Origin: VRUB01 sp046758085
GTDB lineage: Bacteria; Pseudomonadota; Gammaproteobacteria; Acidiferrobacterales; SPGG2
DNA: 9,610 bases
Assembly (NCBI GenBank): GCA_046758085.1
Contig: JBHHZP010000139.1
Coordinates: 1 to 9,610 of the forward strand
Reading direction: 5' to 3'
Part shown: one piece after another, positions 1 through 7,000 of the stretch
Numbering within the stretch: the first letter of the stretch is position 1
How the letters are laid out: each line of letters begins with the position of its first letter
Program-made: the position numbers and the translations under genes
Notes under the pieces: generated by a model
Database searches by the model: none
What the model was told of the DNA's origin: nothing
What the model saw: only the letters and a program-made list of their open reading frames with translations

Positions 1-1194
1 CTCAATCAGGCCCGCTGCGATCAGCTTGTCTGTAAGTACCGATACGTCAGCAGGTCGTGTAGTGTCGAATACCTGCTCGACCGTGTGCGCATCGAAAAAA
101 TCGCGACTCAGGATCCACTCGACGATCTTTGTCTCGTTACCGGACAAGGCGTACTCGCCCGATGCGGTGGTCAACAGCGAGCCGTCGCCACGCGGCTGCA
201 GCGTCGCGCCCACCCAGCGCACCCGGTATAACGACACGGGATCGCGCTGCGGTAACGCGAAACGCGCCAAGGAGTCGCGCAATACGCGCCGGCGCTGTTC
301 CTGGCGCGACTGCCTGGCGGTTGCCACGTCCGTGATGATCTCGTACAGACGCTCAGCAAGCCGCCGCAGGTGGGCATCATAGGCCTGCGTGTCATCGAAG
401 TGAGGCATGGCCTGGCGAAACAGGGGATCGGTGAACAGCGATTGCAGCAAGACAGTCATGAAATCATGACCGGTACGGGGTACCAGGCCGAAGCTTAAAT
501 GAAGGCTTGCCTCGCTGGTCGCGACCGCATCATGGTACTGGCCCCTTGGGATGTAGAGCACGTCACCCGGGGTCATTTCCACTAACTTGAGCAGCTCGCC
601 CTTTGCCGATTCATGCTCGTCAGGTGGGAGACTGGCGTAATCAAATCCGGACCCCTCAATCGGATCAAGGTATCGGCCCTCATACAAGTGCCAGGTCTTT
701 TTTCCGGCGATATGCAAAGCAAACACATCGGTCGTATCGAAATGCGACGTAAACCCCTGGTGTGTTTTCCACGAACAATAGATATTGCACACCGCCACAT
801 GGCCGAGAACCGTCTCCAGCGAAGCGGCCAAAGCCGCGATCCCCGGTGATAATCGCTCCACCAGGTCGAGCACGAGTGTAGCGCCCTGCGACAAGTAACG
901 CGCAACGCGCTCCGGATCCGGTAACATCGCCTGCGTGCCCTCGCGCGTGCGGCCCGGTGTGCAGAACTCCTCGGGTTTGAGATCACGCCCGCTCAGAACC
1001 ATTTTCATCGTCCGGTCTGACCACAGCGACGGCTGGTTAAACAGCCGGTTAAGCTCGTCCCAGGAGAACATGTGGGCAAGCTTGTCTGCGTGACCGGGAA
1101 TGTGCACTGCGAGCTTGCCGTAGGCGTGCTCAAAGAACTCCTCCGGCGCCATCGGCTGCAGCAGCTTGCGAAATGTCATGTCTTGGTGGTACAT
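1..1194 (-). CDS. JmjC/cupin Fe(II)- and 2-oxoglutarate-dependent oxygenase (ribosomal oxygenase-like), 3' end cut off by the window
   Basis: The minus strand is open for 398 codons and runs off position 1 without a stop. The protein looks like the Cupin_4/JmjC family (RoxA/YcfD, MINA53, NO66), cytoplasmic enzymes that hydroxylate ribosomal protein side chains using Fe(II), O2 and 2-oxoglutarate. The metal site is visible: H151-F152-D153 in a SHFDTTDVFALHIAGKKTW segment (HxD motif plus the lysine-rich strand after it), and a distal histidine H221 in YIPRGQYHDA. The last ~60 residues (YALSGNETKIVEWILSRDFF onward) resemble the C-terminal winged-helix domain of this family, so little more than a short tail is probably missing. 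I chose ATG at 1194; ATG at 1179 (MTFRKLLQPM...) fits usual family N-termini as well, and neither has a strong Shine-Dalgarno. It follows acetoacetyl-CoA synthetase by about 59 bp on the same strand. Family assignment is firm; the substrate is unknown. Confidence 0.88.
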   Translation of the reverse strand, partial: MYHQDMTFRKLLQPMAPEEFFEHAYGKLAVHIPGHADKLAHMFSWDELNRLFNQPSLWSDRTMKMVLSGRDLKPEEFCTPGRTREGTQAMLPDPERVARYLSQGATLVLDLVERLSPGIAALAASLETVLGHVAVCNIYCSWKTHQGFTSHFDTTDVFALHIAGKKTWHLYEGRYLDPIEGSGFDYASLPPDEHESAKGELLKLVEMTPGDVLYIPRGQYHDAVATSEASLHLSFGLVPRTGHDFMTVLLQSLFTDPLFRQAMPHFDDTQAYDAHLRRLAERLYEIITDVATARQSRQEQRRRVLRDSLARFALPQRDPVSLYRVRWVGATLQPRGDGSLLTTASGEYALSGNETKIVEWILSRDFFDAHTVEQVFDTTRPADVSVLTDKLIAAGLIE

Positions 1195-1253
1195 CGCTCG
1201 GTTACTGTTGCCACGGGGCACAAATATTCGACCGCAGTCAGTAGCCCCCTTTC

Positions 1254-3203
1254 TTACGCCAGCTCGGCAAGATCCTTGAACAGCTCCAGCGCCTCCGGGT
1301 TGGCCAACGCCTCCTTATTCCGCACCGGCTCACCGTGCACCACGTTGCGTACGGCAAGCTCCACTATCTTGCCGCTCTTGGTTCGCGGTATGTCGGTCAC
1401 CTGGATAACTTTTGCGGGTACGTGGCGCGGGGTCGTGTGATGACGAATCCTGTCTTTTATCTTCTTGACTAGCGCAGCGTCCAGTGACAGGCCATCGCGC
1501 AGGCGCACGAACAGCACGACGCGCACGTCGCCATGCCATTGCTGGCCAATCACGAGGCTCTCCTCGACCTCCTCGATTTGTTCCGCCTGTCGATAGATTT
1601 CCGCCGTTCCAATGCGCACCCCGCCCGGGTTCAGCACAGCATCGGAACGTCCGTAAATAATAATTCCATCGTGTTCGGTGAGCTCTACGTAGTCACCGTG
1701 ACACCAGATACCGGGAAAACGTTCGAAGTAGGCGGCATGATATTTCTTCTGCTCAGCATCGTTCCAGAAACCCACCGGCATCGATGGAAATGCCGCAGTA
1801 CAGACAAGCTCGCCTTTTTGCCCTGTAACCGGCCGACCCTGTTCGTCGAAGACCTCGACCCGCATCCCCAGGCCACGGCACTGCAGCTCCCCGCGCCACA
1901 CCGGCAGGATGGGATTGCCCAGGGCAAAACAGGAGACAATGTCGGTGCCTCCCGAGATTGAGGACAGGCAAATATCGTGCTTGATCTTCTGATAGACAAA
2001 ATCGAAACTCTCGGGTACCAGCGGCGAACCGGTGGAGAGTACCGCGCGCAATGATGTCAACTTGTGGGTCTTCACCGGCTCCAGGCCCGCCTTGTTCACG
2101 GCGTCAATGAATTTGGCGGAAGTGCCGAAGACAGTCATACCGGCTTTGTCCGCGAAGTCGAACAACACATTGCCGTGGGGGTAAAACGGCGACCCGTCGT
2201 ACAGCAGCAAGGTTGCCCCGCTGGCGAGCCCCGAGACAAGCCAGTTCCACATCATCCAGCCACACGTGGTGAAATAAAATAAACGATCCGCCGGTTTCAG
2301 ATCGACATGCAGCAAGTGTTCCTTGAGGTGTTGGATCAGCGTGCCGCCGGCGCCGTGGACGATACATTTCGGAATCCCGGTGGTGCCGGATGAGTACATG
2401 ATGTAAAGCGGGTGGTTAAACGGCAACGACTCGAACTCGATCTCGCTTGCCTCGTGGCCGGCGACAAAGTCCGGCAAGCTCACGCTGCGGCGGATGCCTG
2501 ACAGCAACGGCTCGGCTGAGACATACGGCACCACGACGGTCTGGGCCAGCGATGGCAACCCGTCGACGATCGCTCGCAGCTTTACCAACGAATCGTGTGT
2601 CTTGCCGTTGTAGTAGTAGCCGTCGGCGCCGAGCAGAATCTTCGGTTCGATCTGTCCGAAGCGATCCAGCACCCCTTGGGCACCGAAATCGGGGGAGCAA
2701 GACGACCATACGGCGCCGACAGCGGCCGTTGCCAGCATCGCGATCACGGTCTCGGGCATGTTTGGCAGATACGCCGCCACGCGATCGCCCCGGCCTACGC
2801 CGGCCGCGCGCATGGCCTGCGCCAGCCGTGCGACCTGCCCGAAAAGCTCGCGGTGACTCAGAGCGCGCCTGACACGGTTCTCGCCCCAGAATATGATAGC
2901 TGCGCTGTCATCATCGCGGCGCAAGAGATTCTGGGCGAAATTCAGGCGCGCCTCGGGAAACCACTGCGCGCCGGGCATTTTGTCGCCGTTGCGCAGCACG
3001 ACCTGCCCCTGGCGCTGGGCAAGTATTCCACCGAAGTCCCAAACCGATTGCCAGAATTTCTGCGGCTCTTCAATCGACCATTGATACAGTGCGCCATAAT
3101 CGGGAATGCTTACCGCCCAATGCGAGCGCACGCGGTTCATGAAGGCGGTCAGATTGGAGCTCGCAATGCGCTCTTCAGAGGGGGTCCACAAAGGTGCCGC
3201 CAC
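1254..3203 (-). CDS. aacS: Acetoacetyl-CoA synthetase (acetoacetate-CoA ligase)
   Basis: Activates acetoacetate to acetoacetyl-CoA with ATP and CoA, feeding ketone-body carbon (for example from leucine breakdown or polyhydroxybutyrate turnover) into central metabolism or polymer synthesis. It belongs to the ANL adenylate-forming superfamily. Visible motifs, numbered from the GTG at 3203: an N-terminal acetyl-CoA-synthetase-type region (PLWTPSEERIASSNLTAFM, then YGALYQWSIEEPQKFW); the AMP-binding P-loop YIMYSSGTTGIPK at 267-279; SGGTD; WCHGDY from W500 with D504; YGRSDAVLNPGGVRIGTAEIY; and PRTKSGK with catalytic K612. Length is 649 residues, normal for the family. The open frame extends to a GTG at 3239, but GTG 3203 has GGGAG seven bases upstream and yields MAAPLWTPS, like known N-termini, so I prefer it. 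It ends in TAA. It starts about 39 bp after the hemerythrin gene and is probably cotranscribed with it. Intact, no missing key residue seen. Confidence 0.95.
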   Translation of the reverse strand: MAAPLWTPSEERIASSNLTAFMNRVRSHWAVSIPDYGALYQWSIEEPQKFWQSVWDFGGILAQRQGQVVLRNGDKMPGAQWFPEARLNFAQNLLRRDDDSAAIIFWGENRVRRALSHRELFGQVARLAQAMRAAGVGRGDRVAAYLPNMPETVIAMLATAAVGAVWSSCSPDFGAQGVLDRFGQIEPKILLGADGYYYNGKTHDSLVKLRAIVDGLPSLAQTVVVPYVSAEPLLSGIRRSVSLPDFVAGHEASEIEFESLPFNHPLYIMYSSGTTGIPKCIVHGAGGTLIQHLKEHLLHVDLKPADRLFYFTTCGWMMWNWLVSGLASGATLLLYDGSPFYPHGNVLFDFADKAGMTVFGTSAKFIDAVNKAGLEPVKTHKLTSLRAVLSTGSPLVPESFDFVYQKIKHDICLSSISGGTDIVSCFALGNPILPVWRGELQCRGLGMRVEVFDEQGRPVTGQKGELVCTAAFPSMPVGFWNDAEQKKYHAAYFERFPGIWCHGDYVELTEHDGIIIYGRSDAVLNPGGVRIGTAEIYRQAEQIEEVEESLVIGQQWHGDVRVVLFVRLRDGLSLDAALVKKIKDRIRHHTTPRHVPAKVIQVTDIPRTKSGKIVELAVRNVVHGEPVRNKEALANPEALELFKDLAELA

Positions 3204-3210
3204 TACGTTG

Positions 3211-3215
3211 CTCCC
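3211..3215 (-). promoter_or_regulatory. Shine-Dalgarno that decides the acetoacetyl-CoA synthetase start
   Basis: The minus strand reads GGGAG here, seven bases before GTG 3203. The longer reading frame starting at GTG 3239 has no purine-rich stretch at a suitable distance and would add 12 residues that do not look like the family. This supports the shorter protein. Confidence 0.55.
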
Positions 3216-3242
3216 GTCCGACCGCGGTGCGCCGAGCACGTA

Positions 3243-3647
3243 TCATTGGCGCAATACCTTTTCCGCAAGCTGGTGCTCCTTGTGTTCGTGCTCGTGCAGG
3301 CTTTGCACAATGGACGCTACGTCACGCAGAATATCCTCCGCGTTGTCCTCGTTGGCCAGCCGTGCGCGCTCGAGCACGCCGCGAACCGAAGATAGAATCC
3401 AGCAGTGCTCGTTCACCAGCACCCGCAGGTCATCGCGGTACTCAGGACCATAGGCGCCGAGGGATTCGTACAGCCCTCCCGGGAATTGCTCATGAGCGAA
3501 GTGCTTGATCAAGACGGTGTGAAGCTCTTCGAGCAGCGGAACCAGGTGTAGCACCGTGCTATGCTGCTGGATCCGATCCACCAGCCGCATGATGCTCTGA
3601 TGCTCATCTGCAAGCTCCTTGTAAACCTGTTCGACGTGCGACGCCAT
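3243..3647 (-). CDS. Hemerythrin-like HHE-domain protein
   Basis: A 134-residue, probably four-helix-bundle protein with the histidine and carboxylate spacing of hemerythrin HHE domains, which bind a non-heme di-iron centre for O2 or NO sensing, storage or iron handling. Candidate ligands are H16 (in DEHQS), H49 and E53 (KHFAHEQ, an HxxxE pair), H81 (NEHCW) and H120/E124 within a histidine-rich HEHEHKEH segment near the C-terminus. I see no signal peptide, membrane segment or extra sensory domain, so it should be a soluble single-domain protein. The ATG at 3647 has AAGG ten bases upstream, a moderate ribosome-binding site. It is the first gene of the likely minus-strand operon, 39 bp before acetoacetyl-CoA synthetase. 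The exact role (O2 carrier, NO response, iron store) cannot be told from sequence. Domain call is confident, function is not. Confidence 0.88.
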   Translation of the reverse strand: MASHVEQVYKELADEHQSIMRLVDRIQQHSTVLHLVPLLEELHTVLIKHFAHEQFPGGLYESLGAYGPEYRDDLRVLVNEHCWILSSVRGVLERARLANEDNAEDILRDVASIVQSLHEHEHKEHQLAEKVLRQ

Positions 3648-3944
3648 GGACTGTCTACCTTAGCTGCGATGACTCAGGTTCCGGGTCACTGGAAACGGCC
3701 TGGCCGCAAGAGTTCCCAGATATTGCCATAGTGCTCGCGCGATCGCAGCCCCCCGGCCCCGGGAATCCGCATACCCGTGGGGGCGACATAACCGCCTCAG
3801 CGCACCACACCGCGGCAGGACAGGTTGCCGAGCGCCCCCGATGGCCGCTGCGCTCTCGCCAATTTGCATACGCGCCACCCGACCGCGCGGAGGAGCCGCC
3901 CTGGCGCACGTACCCACGTTTAGCATGCGAGATTGCGCCGCCAG

Positions 3945-3973
3945 TAGACCTTTTCCTTCCTACGACGCATAAT
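3945..3973 (+). promoter_or_regulatory. Candidate sigma-70 promoter for the glutamate dehydrogenase gene
   Basis: TAGACC (3945-3950, 4 of 6 matches to TTGACA) and CATAAT (3968-3973, 5 of 6 to TATAAT) are separated by exactly 17 bases, in the only clearly AT-rich patch of this intergenic region. Transcription would start near 3980 and give a leader of roughly 75 bases before ATG 4056. This is a pattern match by eye in a GC-rich genome, so it is suggestive only. Confidence 0.4.
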
Positions 3974-4020
3974 TATTTTATTCCTCATAGTTTCCTGCGG
4001 TGGCGTGGCCAGCCGCAGCC

Positions 4021-4041
4021 GCCGGCCCGTATCTTGCCGGC
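4021..4041 (+). promoter_or_regulatory. Inverted-repeat hairpin in the glutamate dehydrogenase leader
   Basis: Two copies of GCCGGC (4021-4026 and 4036-4041) are self-complementary and can form a 6-bp all-GC stem around a 9-base loop. The second copy also sits inside the 10-base palindrome TTGCCGGCAA (4034-4043). The structure ends about four bases before the GGGAG Shine-Dalgarno, so in RNA it could influence ribosome access; as DNA it could be a protein site. Neither role is shown. Confidence 0.4.
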
Positions 4042-4045
4042 AAAT

Positions 4046-4050
4046 GGGAG
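4046..4050 (+). promoter_or_regulatory. Shine-Dalgarno that decides the glutamate dehydrogenase start
   Basis: GGGAG lies five bases before ATG 4056. The other possible starts, GTG 4005, ATG 4044 and ATG 4074, have weaker or no purine-rich sequence at a suitable distance. This selects MPVQRKMRTAELIDRL as the N-terminus. Confidence 0.6.
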
Positions 4051-4055
4051 ATTCA

Positions 4056-7000
4056 ATGCCGGTTCAGCGAAAGATGAGAACTGCAGAGCTTATTGACCGA
4101 CTCGTGTCGGCGTCCCAGGACACCATACCCAAGAGCCAGGCGAAGCAGATCGAAACCTTCTTGCGTCAGTACTATCGGTGGGTTTCACCCGAGGACCTGG
4201 TCAACCAGAATATTCTCGACCTGCGCGGGGCCGCGTTGGCCCATTGGCAACTCGCGCGGCAGCGCGCCCCTGGCACAGCCAAAGTGCATGTCTATAACCC
4301 GCAGTTCGAAAAACACGGCTGGCAGTCCACGCACACCATCGTACAGATCGTCACGGACGATATGCCTTTCCTGGTGGACTCGGTTTCCATGGCGCTCAAT
4401 CGCCATGGCTTGACTATCCATTTGACCATCCATCCCGTTGTCAAAGTCCGTCGCGGTGCCAATGGCAAGCTGCTGGATGTGTTTCCATCGGGCGCGCGCG
4501 ACGAGGGTACCCCGGAGTCCTTCATGCAGTTCCAGGTAGACCGCCAGCCGCAAGCCAGCGCCCTGCACGAGCTGGCGGGCGAGATCGAACACGTGCTCGA
4601 GGATGTGCACCGGGCTTGCGCCGATTGGCAATCGATGCTGCAGCGGGTACGCGACATCATAGATGACCTGGAGAAAAAGCCACCGGCGCTGGAGGCAGAC
4701 GAGGTGACCGAGGCACAGGCATTTTTTCGCTGGATCGAGGCTGGCCACTTCACCTTTCTCGGCTACTGCGAGTATGACTTGGCGCCGTCCAAAACGGAAA
4801 CGGAGCTGCGGCTCGCAGCGAATAGCCAACTGGGGATCTTGCGCAAAAACGGAAATGAAACCGACACGGCTAAGATCTCTGTGCTACCAAGCGAGATTGG
4901 TGAGTACAGCCGCTCCCAGCAGCTACTGGTCGTGACCAAGGCGAACTCGCGCGCCACTATTCATCGACCTGCCTACATGGACTTCATTGGTATCAAGCGC
5001 TTCGATGCCGAGGGAAAAATAAACGGTGAGCGCTGCATTCTCGGGCTGTTCACCTCCGCAGCTTACAACCGTACTACCCGCGAGATACCGCTGTTGCGCC
5101 ACAAATCCAAGCGCATCATAGAACTCTCGGGGCTGCCGTCGAACAGTCACGGTGGCAAGGCATTGCAGAATATTATCGAGAACTATCCGCGCGACGAGTT
5201 GTTTCAGATCTCCGAGGACAAGCTGCTCGTCATGGCGATGGGGATCCTGGAGCTGCAGGAGCGCCAGCGCATACGATTGCTTGTACGGCGCGACACCTAT
5301 GGTCGATTTTACTCCTGCCTGGTGTACATACCGCGTGAGCGTTACAACCGCGAGCTTCGGCTACGCATACAGCAAATCCTGATGGACACATTTCATGGTA
5401 CCGGGGTGGAGTTCGACGCGCTGTTCTCGGAATCGGTACTGGCCAGGTTTCACTTCGTCATATACACGGATCCGGCCACCCACATTGATTATGACCTGAA
5501 GGAGATCGAGGCCCAGATTATCGAGGCCGCCCGATCATGGCAGGATAACCTGCGAGATGCCTTGATCGAACGCTACGGCGAAGAACGGGGCACCACGCTC
5601 TACAACATCTACAGCGATGCCTTCCCCGGTGGGTATCGTGAGGACTTCGAGGCTCGTACCGCCGCCATCGATGTCGATCACATGGAGTCGGTGCGTGGCA
5701 CCGACAATCTCGGAATATCCTTCTATCGACCCATAGTGGAAACGGAAGGCGGCGTGCGGATGAAGCTGTTTTCCAGCGGCAAGGCCATTCCGCCGTCGGA
5801 TGCGCTGCCGGTGGTGGAGAACATGGGCCTGAAGGTCATTGCCGAACGTCCGTACGAAATCCGGCCGCGCGACGGCGAACCCTTGTGGATCCACGAGTTC
5901 AACATGGTGCACGCCCATGGGCTGGAGATCGATCCAGAACAAGTCGGTGAGACATTCCAGAATGCGTTCACCCGCATCTGGCGCGGCACGGTGGAAAACG
6001 ATGGCTTCAACCGGCTGGTGCTGGGAGCCGGCCTGAACTGGCGCGACACCGTGATGCTGCGAGCATACTACAAGTACATGCTGCAGATCAGGGTACCGTT
6101 CAGCCGTGCATACATGATCGAGACGCTGGCGAAAAACCCGCGGATTACGCGCGCACTGGTCGACCTGTTTCACGCACGCTTCGATCCGCGGCACACCAGC
6201 AACGCCGAGCAACGCACAGCCACCCTGGTCAAGCAAATCCAGGAGCAGGTGGACTCTGTCGCGAGCCTGGACGAGGACCGTATTCTGCGCAGCTTTCTCA
6301 ACGTGATCCAGTCCACCGTGCGTACAAATTATTTCCAAAGTGGCACCGACGGCGAGCCTAAGCAGTACTTGTCGTTCAAGATCGATCCGTCGCACATCAG
6401 CGAAATGCCTTCCCCGCGACCGATGTTCGAGATTTTTGTGTTCTCACCGCGCATGGAGGGAGTGCATCTGCGCGGCGGCAAGGTAGCACGCGGGGGCCTG
6501 CGCTGGTCCGATCGCCGTGAAGACTTTCGCACCGAGGTACTCGGGCTCATGAAGGCACAGATGGTCAAGAATGCGGTCATCGTGCCGGTGGGCTCCAAGG
6601 GCGGGTTCGTGCTCAAACAACCGCCGGCGGGAAATGACCGCGAGGCGCTAGCGCAGGAAGTAGTGGCCTGCTACAGCATGCTCATCCGCGGCATGCTGGA
6701 TATCACTGACAACTTGCAGGGCGGTGCCGTGGTTCCGCCGACGTGCGTCGTGCGTTACGACGACGATGATCCGTACCTGGTGGTGGCCGCAGACAAAGGG
6801 ACCGCGACCTTCTCTGATATCGCAAACGGCATCGCGGAAGAGTACGATTTCTGGCTGGGCGACGCGTTTGCCTCGGGTGGTTCCGTCGGCTACGACCACA
6901 AGAAGATGGGCATTACCGCACGCGGTGCGTGGGAGTCGGTGAAACGCCATTTCCGGGAGCTCGGTACCGATCCGCAGACGACAGACTTCACCGTTGTCGG

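Larger units (their letters stand above)
3648..4055. other. Divergent intergenic region between the hemerythrin operon and the glutamate dehydrogenase gene
   Basis: About 400 bp separate two divergent start codons, so promoters for both directions should lie here. Short frames in it have no recognisable product, and the frame that opens at GTG 4005 is only a 5' extension of the glutamate dehydrogenase gene. Visible structure includes small GC palindromes (CGGCC-t-GGCCG at 3696-3706, CCCGG-cc-CCGGG near 3755, GCGATCGC near 3740), an AT-rich patch at about 3965-3990 that contains the best promoter match on the plus strand, and a GCCGGC hairpin at 4021-4041. I found no convincing minus-strand promoter; the best matches there were only about 3 of 6 bases in each box. 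Confidence 0.6.

Noticed and set aside
582..986. Minus-strand frame of 134 codons within the cupin oxygenase gene
   Set aside because: It is in a different frame from the full-length oxygenase, which has the conserved metal-binding motifs throughout the same stretch.
2595..3395. Plus-strand open frame of 266 codons opposite acetoacetyl-CoA synthetase and the hemerythrin gene
   Set aside because: It crosses two convincing minus-strand genes and its translation has no recognisable domain; it is an antisense artefact.
3655..3926. Two overlapping minus-strand frames (84 and 88 codons) upstream of the hemerythrin gene
   Set aside because: They lie in the divergent promoter region, overlap each other in different frames and have arginine- and alanine-rich translations with no known motif.
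5535..6395. Long minus-strand open frame (286 codons) opposite the glutamate dehydrogenase gene
   Set aside because: It is a shadow of the strongly coding plus strand in GC-rich DNA; the translation shows no family motif, whereas the plus strand is an unmistakable conserved enzyme.
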